Positions 1 through 7,588 of a stretch of 31,648 nucleotides of DNA are shown here, one piece after another. Every line of letters starts with the position of its first letter. Position 1 is the first letter of the stretch. Location of the stretch: positions 1 to 31,648 of the forward strand of contig JBCKVB010000011.1 in the NCBI GenBank assembly GCA_038924245.1, read 5' to 3'. The notes under the pieces are model-generated. The model was not told the DNA's origin. It worked only from the letters and a program-made list of their open reading frames with translations, and searched no databases. The translations under genes and the position numbers were made by a program. The stretch comes from SURF-13 sp038924245 (GTDB taxonomy: Bacteria > Pseudomonadota > Gammaproteobacteria > SURF-13).

Positions 1-300
1 CGGGAACAGGCGCATCAGGCCGTCGTCCTCACCTGGGGTGAGGTGCGCCTCATCGGCTTTATCACCCGGCAAGAACTGAGCGATCTGCCGCCGGGGATCG
101 GCGCGGCGGATGACGTGATCGTGTATTTGCCCATGGCCTACATGATCGGCGGCTACATGGTGGTGGTTCCCCGTTCCGCCGTGCAACCGATTGAGATGTC
201 GGTGGAGGAGGTGCTGCGTTTCACGTTCACCGCCGGGATCACCGGCATCCAGGGCAAGCCGCCGCCCGCAAGACCGGAACCGGAAAAATCGGGGGCATAA
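1..300 (+). CDS. DUF502 family membrane protein, C-terminal part (5' end outside window)
   Basis: The reading frame is open from the first base and ends at TAA 298-300, giving about 99 residues. The stretch with YLPMAYMIGGYMVVVPRSAV followed by MSVEEVLRFTFTAGI matches the C-terminal part of DUF502 proteins: a soluble domain with a P-x-P/GG-x-x-x-VP pattern ending in a conserved acidic helix (I/M-x-S-V-E-E/D). Family members are usually about 200 residues with two N-terminal membrane helices; here those lie upstream of the window. The Pro/Glu-rich tail after residue 85 looks disordered. Function is unknown. Family assignment is from recalled family patterns, not a search. Confidence 0.75.
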   Translation, partial: REQAHQAVVLTWGEVRLIGFITRQELSDLPPGIGAADDVIVYLPMAYMIGGYMVVVPRSAVQPIEMSVEEVLRFTFTAGITGIQGKPPPARPEPEKSGA

Positions 301-364
301 GGGATCACATAAAAATGGGCACACGAATTTTTCGATCAAGCCGGATATTTTCATAAGGAATGTC

Positions 365-1096
365 ATGATCCGGGGAGCGTCGCCAGTGTGGAGCATCGCC
401 GTCAGCGTCCTGTTCGTGGCCGCTATCCTCGGCGTGTTGATTTATTTCGACGCCCACGAGCAGGTGCTTCTGTTGCTGGAGTGGCTGGACGCGCAGGGCG
501 CGTGGGGGCCGCTGCTGTTTATCCTGGTCATGACGCTGGTGGTGGTGCTGGTGCTGCCGGGCGTGCTGTTCACCACCGGCGCCGGGTTTGTGTTCGGCGT
601 GGTGGAGGGGACGGTGTACGTGGTGCTCGGCACGACCCTGGGCGCGACGCTCGCCTTCCTGATCGCGCGTTACCTGTTTGGCGCGCGCGCCACGCACTTC
701 ATCCTGGCGCACGCCAAGCTGAAGCTGGTCAGCGAGGAGCTGACGCCGCAGGGCTGGAAGATCGTGTTGCTGACCCGGCTGGTGCCGTTCTTCCCCTTCA
801 AGCTCTCCAATTACTTCTTCGGGCTGACGCGCTTTTCGCTGCGCGGTTTCGTGTTGGGGACCTGCGCCGGCGTCATCCCGTTCTCGCTGCACAATGTGTA
901 TCTCGGCTCGATCGCCGCCGACATCGCCACCCTGGGCGCGCGCAGCGCGGAACGCAAACCCTGGAGCCGGGCCCTCTACGGCGCCGGTTTTCTCGCCACC
1001 ATCGCCGCGGTGATTTACATCAGCCATTTGGCGCGCCGAGCCCTGGCGAAATACACGACTGAAGAGCCGACAGGAGACAAGCCATGCCGTGGATGA
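365..1096 (+). CDS. TVP38/TMEM64 (VTT/SNARE-associated domain) inner-membrane protein
   Basis: A 243-residue polytopic membrane protein. I chose ATG 365 because AAGGA lies at 356-360 just upstream; the longer open frame upstream overlaps the DUF502 gene and has no membrane character. An N-terminal helix (about residues 8-28) is followed by a hydrophobic segment, a Gly-rich re-entrant region (FTTGAGFVFGVVEGTVY, LGTTLGATLAFLIARYLFG) and the conserved R-L-V-P-F-F-P-F-K-x-x-N-Y-x-x-G-L-T stretch, then F-x-x-G-x-x-x-G-x-x-P-F-S. This order is typical of VTT/DedA-like proteins, which act in lipid scrambling or membrane homeostasis in better-studied members. The C-terminus is basic and cytoplasmic. 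Substrate is unknown. It is 64 bp downstream of the DUF502 gene and may be co-transcribed. Confidence 0.85.
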   Translation: MIRGASPVWSIAVSVLFVAAILGVLIYFDAHEQVLLLLEWLDAQGAWGPLLFILVMTLVVVLVLPGVLFTTGAGFVFGVVEGTVYVVLGTTLGATLAFLIARYLFGARATHFILAHAKLKLVSEELTPQGWKIVLLTRLVPFFPFKLSNYFFGLTRFSLRGFVLGTCAGVIPFSLHNVYLGSIAADIATLGARSAERKPWSRALYGAGFLATIAAVIYISHLARRALAKYTTEEPTGDKPCRG

Positions 1097-1101
1097 AATA
1101 G

Positions 1102-1455
1102 TTGCCATGGCGGTTTTTAATTCGCCGCCTGGCGCGCGCCCACGGTTTCCTCGACCCGATGGCCGTGCTGGCGCGTCTGCACCGCTTCGCCCAGCCCTCC
1201 GAGGTGGGCGAGCCGGTGGAGCTGCTGCGCGCCGGAATGGTGTTCCATGCCCGCGGCCTCATCAACAGCCGGGTGATCCAGCACAACCTGGACTGGGTGT
1301 GGCCCTACTGGATCGAACGCCAGTTCGATCCCAATGACGACGCCTTCATTCCGCGCGCCTTTTCCATCACCCATGTCAATCTCACCCATCGCAACTGGAC
1401 CGCCGTCGGCTGGCCAGATTGCCCGGAACTGCCCATCGTTGACCCGCGCGGTTTG
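1102..1455 (+). pseudogene. 5' fragment of a conserved gene, truncated by fusion to an EAL-domain remnant
   Basis: From ATG 1102 the frame encodes about 118 residues of compositionally normal protein (MPWRFLIRRLARAHGF, then ARGLINSRVIQHNLDWVWPY, then FSITHVNLTHRNWTAVG) and then loses sense near position 1455, where another frame carries EAL-domain sequence. The part up to IVDPRGLL reads like the opening of a much longer conserved protein. I recall similar sequence in uncharacterised proteobacterial proteins that may be glycosidase-like, but I do not assign a function. The frame runs on to a stop at 1522-1524 only as meaningless sequence. A short ATG at 1084 (five codons) precedes it. Confidence 0.65.
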
Positions 1456-1834
1456 CTCATTCGGCACCGGCTACTCGTCGCTCGCCTACCTCAAGCGCTT
1501 CCCCATAAACGTGCTCAAGATTGACCAGAACTTCGTGCGCGATATCGCTTCCGACCCGAACGACGCGACGATCGTCAAGGCCGTCATTGTGATGGCGCAC
1601 ACCCTCGGCATGCGCGTGGTGGCCGAGGGCGTGGAGACGCGCGAGCAGCTCGAGTTCCTGCGCGATGCTCTCGTGAGGCCTGTACCGTTGGAAACGATGA
1701 GCACGGAGACGCGCAAGCAGACCCTGAGAGGCCAGGGCTGCGACGCCATGCAAGGTTATTTTTTCAGCAAGCCGCTGCCGGCGGAGGAAATCTCCCGCCT
1801 GCTGCGGGATACCTGGAATACTGATCCCGGCTGA
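1456..1834 (+). pseudogene. C-terminal remnant of an EAL (c-di-GMP phosphodiesterase) domain gene
   Basis: In frame 2 the sequence FGTGYSSLAYLKRFPINVLK, then IDQNFVRDI, VAEGVETREQLEFLR and GCDAMQGYFFSKPLP is the C-terminal half of an EAL domain, ending at TGA 1832-1834. The EAL signature, most metal-binding residues and everything upstream are missing: the usual D-D before FGTGYSS is replaced by C-S at the junction. In addition about 24 extra codons separate EFLR from GQGCDAMQGY, and part of them (ETRKQ) repeats the preceding ETREQ. The fragment therefore cannot be an active phosphodiesterase. No start codon with a ribosome-binding site belongs to it. Confidence 0.85.
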
Positions 1835-1885
1835 CCACAGGCCGCTGATTCGAGCCGAGGTGAACGAGCCGTTCCATGCGGGCCA

Positions 1886-1913
1886 TGAAAAAGGCCGGAG
1901 AGCGTCCGGCCTT
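1886..1913 (-). terminator. Rho-independent terminator of tRNA-Ala
   Basis: Perfect 9-bp stem AAGGCCGGA (1891-1899) / TCCGGCCTT (1905-1913) with a 5-nt loop. Read on the minus strand it is followed by a run of T (complement of 1888-1892). It lies about 10 bp past the tRNA 3' end. Confidence 0.75.
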
Positions 1914-1921
1914 GGGTGATT

Positions 1922-1997
<76 letters not shown>

Positions 1998-2043
1998 GAA
2001 TTCTGATGTGGCCACCAGCGGTGTGGACTGAAATATGGCAAGC

Positions 2044-2072
2044 ATTCTAACACCCTTTAGTGCGTTGATGAA
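2044..2072 (-). promoter_or_regulatory. candidate promoter of tRNA-Ala
   Basis: On the minus strand TAGAAT (complement of 2044-2049) lies 17 bp after TTCATC (complement of 2067-2072). The predicted start is about 40 nt before the mature tRNA 5' end. The -35 match is weak, so this is tentative. Confidence 0.35.
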
Positions 2073-2099
2073 GCGAGCGCCCTACAGTACCATCGCCCG

Positions 2100-2795
2100 A
2101 TGAGCACCACTTCATCCACTCGCCTCTCCATCATCATCCCCACGCTGAACGAGGCGGAATCCATCGCTGCGGCCCTCGCTGGCGTGCAGCCGTTGCGCCA
2201 TGCCGGGCATGAAGTGATAGTGGTGGACGGCGGCAGCGACGATGCCACAGCAACGCTCGCCGCGCCACTCGCGGACAAATTGCTGCGTAGCCCGCGCGGG
2301 CGCGCCCTGCAAATGAACGCGGGCGTTATTGCCGCACAAGGCGACATTTTGCTGTTTCTACACGCCGACACGCGTTTGCCCACGCACGCCGATCAACTCA
2401 TCTTCGACGGTCTCCGGCGGAGCGCGCGCGGCTGGGGGCGGTTTGACGTACGGCTGTCCGGCGCGCAGCTGCTGCTGCGTGTGGTGGAAACACTGATGAA
2501 CTGGCGCTCGCGCCTCACCGGCATCGCCACCGGCGATCAGGCGATCTTCGTGCGCCGCGCCCTGTTTGAGAAAGTCGGCGGATTCCCGGAGATTCCACTC
2601 ATGGAAGACATCGCCCTCGCGCGCGCATTAAAAAAATGCGGCCCGCCGCTTTGCCTGAAACAGCGTGTGCTCACCTCCAGCCGCCGCTGGGAACAACACG
2701 GCATCCTGCGCACGATTTTTTTGATGTGGAGGTTGCGGCTCGCGTATGCGCTGGGCGCTGATCCGGCGCAACTCGTAAAGCGTTATTACCCATGA
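2100..2795 (+). CDS. Glycosyltransferase family 2 protein, TIGR04283-like (rSAM/selenodomain-associated transferase 2)
   Basis: 231 residues. The N-terminal RLSIIIPTLNEAESIAAAL and VIVVDGGSDDAT are the nucleotide-sugar binding start of a GT-A fold, and FLHADTRLP holds the expected acidic metal site. TGDQAIFVRR and PLMEDIALARALK are characteristic of the small GT2 group that I recall as TIGR04283. It is soluble, with a C-terminal amphipathic/hydrophobic helix. Acceptor is unknown. The start ATG at 2100 has no clear Shine-Dalgarno. The stop overlaps the next gene (ATGA at 2792-2795), indicating translational coupling to the TIGR04282-like partner, the usual pairing for these two families. No selenium or radical-SAM gene is visible here. 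Confidence 0.85.
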   Translation: MSTTSSTRLSIIIPTLNEAESIAAALAGVQPLRHAGHEVIVVDGGSDDATATLAAPLADKLLRSPRGRALQMNAGVIAAQGDILLFLHADTRLPTHADQLIFDGLRRSARGWGRFDVRLSGAQLLLRVVETLMNWRSRLTGIATGDQAIFVRRALFEKVGGFPEIPLMEDIALARALKKCGPPLCLKQRVLTSSRRWEQHGILRTIFLMWRLRLAYALGADPAQLVKRYYP

Positions 2796-3445
2796 CAAAC
2801 CGCACACCATTTCCCATGGGAATGATCTTGATCTTCGCCAAGGCGCCCGTGGCGGGCGCGGTGAAGACGCGTCTGATTCCCGCGCTCGGCGCGCAAGGCG
2901 CGGCGCGGCTGCATGAACAGTTGGCGCGGCATTGCATCGCGCAGGCCGTTGCCGCTGGTCTTTGTCCGGTGCAACTTTGGTGCGCGCCGGATACGGCGCA
3001 CCCTTTTTTTGTGCAGTGCCAAAAAGATTACGGCGTGAGCTTGCATACACAGCAAAGCGCTGATCTCGGCGCACGCATGGCGCACGCCTTGAGCGCGGCG
3101 CTGGGTTCCGCCTTACCCAGCGCCGGGTATGCCGTGGTCATCGGCGCCGATTGCCCGGCGCTTACCGCGCACGACTTGAGCGAGGCCTTGCGCGCGCTGG
3201 AAGAAGACTATGATGCCGTGCTCGGCCCGGCCGAGGACGGCGGTTATGTGTTGCTGGGTCTTAAACGGGTCGCTTTAGAACTGTTTGAAAATATCCCGTG
3301 GGGGACGGAACAGGTGCTCGACCTGACACGCGCGCGCCTGAAACAGTTACAATGGCGCTGGCATGAATTGCCCGCGCGCCGTGATGTGGACCGGCCGCAA
3401 GACATTGAACATCCGTTAGTCCAGAACTTATTGCACACCTCATGA
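2792..3445 (+). CDS. TIGR04282/DUF2064 family nucleotidyl/glycosyl transferase (rSAM/selenodomain-associated transferase 1)
   Basis: 217 residues. It starts with a GT-A-like segment LIFAKAPVAGAVKTRLIP, where the K-T-R-L motif is typical of nucleotidyltransferase-like folds, and continues with VVIGADCPALTAHDLSEAL and LGPAEDGGYVLLGL, the conserved D-C-P and D-G-G-Y motifs of DUF2064. It overlaps the previous gene by 4 bp and the next by 4 bp, so all three are probably translated from one mRNA. The pairing of this protein with the TIGR04283-like one recurs in proteobacteria; the reaction is not established. Confidence 0.85.
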   Translation: MTNRTPFPMGMILIFAKAPVAGAVKTRLIPALGAQGAARLHEQLARHCIAQAVAAGLCPVQLWCAPDTAHPFFVQCQKDYGVSLHTQQSADLGARMAHALSAALGSALPSAGYAVVIGADCPALTAHDLSEALRALEEDYDAVLGPAEDGGYVLLGLKRVALELFENIPWGTEQVLDLTRARLKQLQWRWHELPARRDVDRPQDIEHPLVQNLLHTS

Positions 3446-3978
3446 AACCCTCTCCGGCACGTATCGGCATCGTCACCGTCTCCGACCGCGCGAGCGGCGG
3501 CGTTTACAAAGACCTGGGCGGCCCGGCGCTACGTGCGGCGCTGGAGAAAATCCTCGCCACGCCGTGGGAAGCGCTTTCGTGCGTGATTCCCGACGAGCAG
3601 CCGGTGATCGAGGAAACGCTGAAAGACTTGTGCGATGCGCAGGGCTGCTGCTTGGTGGTCACCACCGGCGGCACCGGCCCCGCGCCGCGCGACATCACGC
3701 CGGAGGCGACCGCCGCGGTGTGCGACAAGATATTGGACGGCTTCGGCGAACAGATGCGCGCGGTGTCGCTCAAAATAGTGCCGACCGCGATTCTGTCGCG
3801 CCAGATCGCGGGCATACGCGGCAAGACGCTCATCATCAATCTGCCGGGCAAGCCTTCTTCCATCAACGACTGTCTGCACGCGGTATTCCCCGCCGTGCCC
3901 TATTGCATAGACCTCATCGGCGGGCCATATCTGGAAACCCACCCCGAAGTACTCACCGCCTTTCGCCCCAGGAAATAA
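3442..3978 (+). CDS. mog: Molybdopterin adenylyltransferase MogA
   Basis: 178 residues, close to the usual length of about 195. It begins RIGIVTVSDRASGGVYKD and has the MPT-binding signature VVTTGGTGPAPRDITPEAT, then GFGEQMRAVSL, PTAILSRQIAGIRGKTLIIN, LPGKPSSI and VPYCIDLIGGPYLETHP. These match E. coli MogA closely from memory. The enzyme adenylylates molybdopterin before molybdate insertion in the cytoplasm. It is coupled to the preceding gene by an ATGA overlap at 3442-3445, and psd begins 8 bp after its stop. The neighbours have no molybdenum link, so the operon looks like one of convenience. Confidence 0.93.
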   Translation: MKPSPARIGIVTVSDRASGGVYKDLGGPALRAALEKILATPWEALSCVIPDEQPVIEETLKDLCDAQGCCLVVTTGGTGPAPRDITPEATAAVCDKILDGFGEQMRAVSLKIVPTAILSRQIAGIRGKTLIINLPGKPSSINDCLHAVFPAVPYCIDLIGGPYLETHPEVLTAFRPRK

Positions 3979-3986
3979 ACGACGAC

Positions 3987-4847
3987 ATGATGCTTGCTGA
4001 TTTCCTGAAAACCTTACCGCAATATTTGATTCCGCAGCACCCGTTGTCGAAGCTCATGTATGTGCTCACACGCGCACGCCTGCGCGTGTGGAAAGAGTGG
4101 CAGATCCGCTGGTTCATCCGCCGCTATGGCGTGGACATGAGCATCGCCGCACAACCCGATCCGCTTGCGTATGAAACCTTCAACAGCTTTTTCACACGCG
4201 CGCTGAAGACAGGCGCCCGCCCCCTCGTGACCGGCGCGGACGATATCACGTGTCCGGTGGATGGTGCGGTGAGTCAGATGGGTGCAATTGAAAGTGGACG
4301 TATTTTTCAGGCCAAGGGCCATACGTTCGGCCTTGAAGATTTACTCGGCGGTTCTACTGAACGCGCCGCGCTGTTTCGCAACGGGCAATTCGCAACTCTC
4401 TATCTCGCACCCAGGGATTACCACCGTATTCACATGCCGTTCAGCGGACGCTTGCGCGAAATGATCTACGTACCGGGCCGCCTGTTCAGCGTGAACGCGC
4501 GCACTACATCGGTAGTTCAGGATTTATTTGCGCGCAACGAGCGTGTGATCGCCATCTTCGACACCGACGCCGGGCCGATGGCGCTGGTGCTGGTGGGCGC
4601 GCTGTTTGTCGCCGGCATCGAAACGGTATGGTCGGGCGCCGTCACGCCGCCGTTCGGAAAAACGATCCAGCAGTGGAGCTATCAAGACAAGAATATTCGC
4701 CTGGAACGCGGCGCGGAGATGGGGCGTTTCAACATGGGCTCGACGGTGATCGTGCTGTTCGGCCCAGGCCGCAGCGCATGGCGCACCGGCCTCTGCGCCG
4801 ATACGGCGGTGCGGATGGGGGAGTTGCTGGGCAAGATTAAAAATTAG
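3987..4847 (+). CDS. psd: Phosphatidylserine decarboxylase proenzyme
   Basis: 286 residues from ATG 3987 (a second ATG follows at 3990); the frame is open much further upstream only as a shadow of mog. It starts LADFLKTLPQYLIPQHPLSK and contains NSFFTRALK, CPVDGAVSQMG, LAPRDYHRIHMPFSGRL and FNMGSTVIVLFGPG. The G-S-T at about residues 251-253 is the self-cleavage site: Ser252 becomes the pyruvoyl prosthetic group and generates beta and alpha chains. The usual Leu before GST is Met here. The enzyme makes phosphatidylethanolamine at the inner membrane. Its TAG stop (4845-4847) lies inside the duplicated TTAG at the left edge of a MITE-like repeat. Confidence 0.95.
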   Translation: MMLADFLKTLPQYLIPQHPLSKLMYVLTRARLRVWKEWQIRWFIRRYGVDMSIAAQPDPLAYETFNSFFTRALKTGARPLVTGADDITCPVDGAVSQMGAIESGRIFQAKGHTFGLEDLLGGSTERAALFRNGQFATLYLAPRDYHRIHMPFSGRLREMIYVPGRLFSVNARTTSVVQDLFARNERVIAIFDTDAGPMALVLVGALFVAGIETVWSGAVTPPFGKTIQQWSYQDKNIRLERGAEMGRFNMGSTVIVLFGPGRSAWRTGLCADTAVRMGELLGKIKN

Positions 4848-4981
4848 GGAACCTCTGATTTATTCGTCATTCCGGGCGCAGCGTAGCGAAGACCCGGAAT
4901 CCAGTGCTTTTAGTTCAACGACTTACTGGATTCCCGCGTGCGCGGGAATGACGGAAAAGGAATTAATCAGAGTTCCCTTAG
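4844..4981. repeat. MITE-like element 1 (138 bp) with YTAR-type duplication
   Basis: The ends are GGAACCTCTGATT (from 4848) and its near inverse AATCAGAGTTCC, flanked by TTAG at 4844-4847 and 4978-4981. Inside are two hairpins: ATTCCGGG 4869-4876 with CCCGGAAT 4893-4900, and ATTCCCGCG 4930-4938 with CGCGGGAAT 4941-4949. It has no coding capacity. The left TTAG contains the stop codon of psd. It shares its ends with the elements at 13870 and 30561. Confidence 0.75.
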
Positions 4982-5042
4982 AAAGTGCCGTTAAGGCCGA
5001 CGCTATTAATCCCGCAGGATAGGCAGTCCACCCCCACCCTAG

Positions 5043-5064
5043 CCCTCCCCCTCAAGGGGGAGGG
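5043..5064. terminator. GC-rich hairpin between convergent psd and degQ
   Basis: Perfect 10-bp stem CCCTCCCCCT (5043-5052) / AGGGGGAGGG (5055-5064). It lies 30 bp past the end of degQ and 195 bp past psd, and could stop transcripts from either side. There is no long T run, and this type of C-rich palindrome is also a common dispersed repeat in proteobacteria, so its role is uncertain. Confidence 0.4.
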
Positions 5065-5094
5065 GATTGGTTGGATTCAGCATCCGCTGCGGCG

Positions 5095-6519
5095 CTACTC
5101 TTCTATCTTCAACGCCAGGAACAGTGTGCTTCTGCCGCGCTGCACCAGGATGGGGACGGACTTGTCCTTGGGTAGGGTTTCCACCTGTTTGGCGAATGCA
5201 TTCACGCTCTTCACGTCTCTGTTGTTGAGCTTGAGGATCACGTCGCCGCGGCGCAGGCCCGCGCGCTGACCGGGGCCGCTGCCCACTTCGCGCACCACGA
5301 TGCCGCTGTTCACGTCCAACTGTTTGCGCTGCACGGCGCTCAAGTCTTCCACGGTGATGCCTAACCTGTTATCGGAGTGGTCTTCCGTGTCGTCCTGACC
5401 GAGCTTGATTTCCTCATCCTTGGGTAGTTCGGCAATCTTCACTTTCAGGGTGAGCGGCTTGCCGTTGCGGATCACCTTCACCGGCAGGCTATCGCCCACC
5501 TTGCTCCTGCCGACCAGGCGCGGCAGCATGGAGGATTCTTCCACCGACTTGCCGTTGAACTCGATGATGATATCGCCCACCTGGATGCCGGCCTTGTGCG
5601 CCGGGCTGTCGGGCAGCAGCTTCGCCACCAGCGCGCCCTGCGGCTTGTCCATGCCGAATGATTCGGCCAGCTCCGCGGTGACGTCTTGAATCAAAATACC
5701 GAGCCAGCCGCGCGTGACCTTGCCTTTGTTCTTTAACTGATCCACCACTTCCATCGCCACGTCTATCGGGATGGCGAACGACAGGCCCATGAAGCCGCCG
5801 CTGCGGCTGTAGATTTGCGAGTTGATACCGATCACCTCACCATCCATGTTGAACAGCGGGCCGCCGGAGTTACCCGGGTTGATGGCGACGTCGGTTTGAA
5901 TGAACGGCACGTAGCTTTCGGTAGGCAGGCTGCGCCCGATGGCGCTGATGATGCCCGCGGTGGCGGAATGATCGAAGCCAAACGGCGAGCCGATGGCGTA
6001 CACCCACGCGCCGACTTTCAGATTGCTCGAATCGCCGATTTTGACCACCGGCAGATTGTTCGTGTTGATCTTGAGCAGCGCGATGTCGCTGCGCTCGTCG
6101 CGCCCCACGACTTTCGCGGTCAACTCGCGCCGGTCGCTCAGGCGCACGATGATCTTGTCGGCGTTGTCCACCACGTGGTTGTTGGTGAGGACATAACCCT
6201 CGGCGGAGATGATGAAACCGGAACCCAGGGAATGGGTGTCGAAGTCGGGCGCATTGCCGCGATCGCCGAAAAAGTGGCGGAAAAATTCGTCCAACGGCGT
6301 ACCGTCGGGCATACGCGGCATATTCGGCGGCATATTCGGCGGCATCTTGGGGTGTTTCATCTTTTGCGTGGTGCTGATGTTCACTACCGCGGGGCTGCTC
6401 TTTTCGATGAGATCGGTAAAGTCCGGCAACTCGCGCGCCTGCGCAACAAATGCGAGGCTCGTCAACCACCCCGCCATAACAATAAACAAAATGCGCCTGA
6501 CTGCGCTGACCTGTTTCAT
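5095..6519 (-). CDS. degQ: Periplasmic Do-family serine protease (DegQ/MucD type)
   Basis: 474 residues from ATG 6519, chosen because AGGAG lies 7 nt upstream; an upstream in-frame start would add 15 residues without a ribosome-binding site. A signal peptide (basic MKQVSAVRRI, hydrophobic core, cleavage after about AQA) directs it to the periplasm. The trypsin-like domain has His115 (TNNHVVD), Asp145 (SDIALLKI) and Ser218 (GNSGGPL), followed by two PDZ domains (about 265-355 and 375-470). It degrades or refolds damaged envelope proteins. It is last in the rpoE-rseA-rseB cluster, as mucD is in Pseudomonas, after an 88-bp gap. Oddity: a Met/Pro repeat (MPPNMPPNMPRMP) encoded by a 12-bp tandem duplication near residue 60. 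Confidence 0.94.
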   Translation of the reverse strand: MKQVSAVRRILFIVMAGWLTSLAFVAQARELPDFTDLIEKSSPAVVNISTTQKMKHPKMPPNMPPNMPRMPDGTPLDEFFRHFFGDRGNAPDFDTHSLGSGFIISAEGYVLTNNHVVDNADKIIVRLSDRRELTAKVVGRDERSDIALLKINTNNLPVVKIGDSSNLKVGAWVYAIGSPFGFDHSATAGIISAIGRSLPTESYVPFIQTDVAINPGNSGGPLFNMDGEVIGINSQIYSRSGGFMGLSFAIPIDVAMEVVDQLKNKGKVTRGWLGILIQDVTAELAESFGMDKPQGALVAKLLPDSPAHKAGIQVGDIIIEFNGKSVEESSMLPRLVGRSKVGDSLPVKVIRNGKPLTLKVKIAELPKDEEIKLGQDDTEDHSDNRLGITVEDLSAVQRKQLDVNSGIVVREVGSGPGQRAGLRRGDVILKLNNRDVKSVNAFAKQVETLPKDKSVPILVQRGRSTLFLALKIEE

Positions 6520-6607
6520 GAACACTCCTGACCAGATAAATTTAAGTGAATAAGTTTGGTACACAAGGTTAGGCGGACAGGGTGTTGAGCGCGCGCAATC
6601 TGTTCGA

Positions 6608-7588
6608 TCATGGCGTCTTTTCCATCTGGATGGACTCGGCGATCATGCGCACCGTCTGTTCCGGCACTCCGCCCACCACGGTGATCTGGTGCTCCCGCAG
6701 CACGCTACCGTAGGCGCGCACCGCGCCCACTTGCCTGGAGCCCTTGAAGCCGGGCGTTCCATTGAGTTTCTCGATAAACACCGAAACCGCGGCCAGGCCA
6801 TCGGACAGGACGATGTGTTCCATGGGCGCGGCATGGGCGATCAGGGTGCGGTGACCGTGTTCGGTTTGCGTGAATCCTTCGGGCATGCGCGTAATGCGCC
6901 ATATTTTATCCGGCGCCGGCGCGGCCTCGGCGCGCGGAGCGGCGCTTTGCGTTGCGGCGCTCTCATCCGGATCGGGCAGTCCGGCGGGCGGCGACGCGTG
7001 CAACTCCAGGGTAATGAACATCAGTTGTTCAAGCGGCGCGCCCTGCGCGTTGATGAGCTCATATCTGAGCAGCAGGCCGCTGGCTTCATCTATCCAGAGA
7101 CGATAGCCGTAGCGGTAGGCATCGCGCGGGCTCACCAGCACCACGCGCGTCAGACGATCCGCCACCCGCCCTTCCCCGCCCAGGGAAAAATGGTAGTACT
7201 TGTCCAGCGCGGCATTGTTGCTGAGCAGTCCGGCGGGAAACGGTTTGCGCGGACGGCTCTTGGCCACCACCTCGGCGCTGTGCTGATATTGAATGTTGGT
7301 GATGACCTTCGGATCGCGCATCATCTCGCGCCCCACCCCGTTGAGCGCGATGAGCCGCTCCTGTTCGCCCTTGGGGCCAGCGCCGTGGATGAGGCGCATG
7401 CTTATCATGTTGCCGTCATGCAGATAGACGAAGGTGCCTTCGTAATTGAGCGTGTGCACCGCGGTGGACATCTTTTCCAGCCACTGACGCGCGGCGGCCG
7501 CGCTATCCTCGGCGTAAAGCGGCGCCGCGGACAGCAGCAGCGCGCACGCGGCGCTCACGGCGAGCGGCCTCATACGGCGTGACTTCAC
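6608..7588 (-). CDS. rseB: Sigma-E regulatory protein RseB (MucB)
   Basis: 326 residues from GTG 7588, which overlaps the rseA stop (GTGA); ATG 7573 is an alternative start five codons later. The signal peptide ends near PLYAEDS. The segment QWLEKMSTAVHTLNYEGTFV, then LIALNGVGREMMRD and YGYRLWIDEASGLLLRYELI is the MucB/RseB N-terminal lipoprotein-binding fold; the C-terminal domain (MPEGFT onward, VSVFIEKL, TVVGGVPEQTVRMIAESI) also fits. The protein sits in the periplasm, binds RseA and shields it from site-1 protease until lipid or LPS signals release it. A Pro/Ala-rich linker separates the domains. Confidence 0.92.
   Translation of the reverse strand: MKSRRMRPLAVSAACALLLSAAPLYAEDSAAAARQWLEKMSTAVHTLNYEGTFVYLHDGNMISMRLIHGAGPKGEQERLIALNGVGREMMRDPKVITNIQYQHSAEVVAKSRPRKPFPAGLLSNNAALDKYYHFSLGGEGRVADRLTRVVLVSPRDAYRYGYRLWIDEASGLLLRYELINAQGAPLEQLMFITLELHASPPAGLPDPDESAATQSAAPRAEAAPAPDKIWRITRMPEGFTQTEHGHRTLIAHAAPMEHIVLSDGLAAVSVFIEKLNGTPGFKGSRQVGAVRAYGSVLREHQITVVGGVPEQTVRMIAESIQMEKTP

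Noticed and set aside
305..1108. 267-codon open frame on the minus strand opposite the TVP38 gene
   Set aside because: Low-complexity Gln/Arg/His-rich translation, the usual antisense shadow of a GC-rich gene; the plus strand has a ribosome-binding site and clear membrane-protein features.
3564..3986. Upstream extension of psd by 141 codons
   Set aside because: It overlaps mog in another frame and reads as Arg/His-rich nonsense; the normal PSD N-terminus begins at 3987.
5815..6531. 238-codon plus-strand frame opposite degQ
   Set aside because: Antisense to a gene with full catalytic triad and PDZ domains; no recognisable protein features. The same reasoning applies to the frames at 6689-7582, 9035-9715 and 25795-26544.
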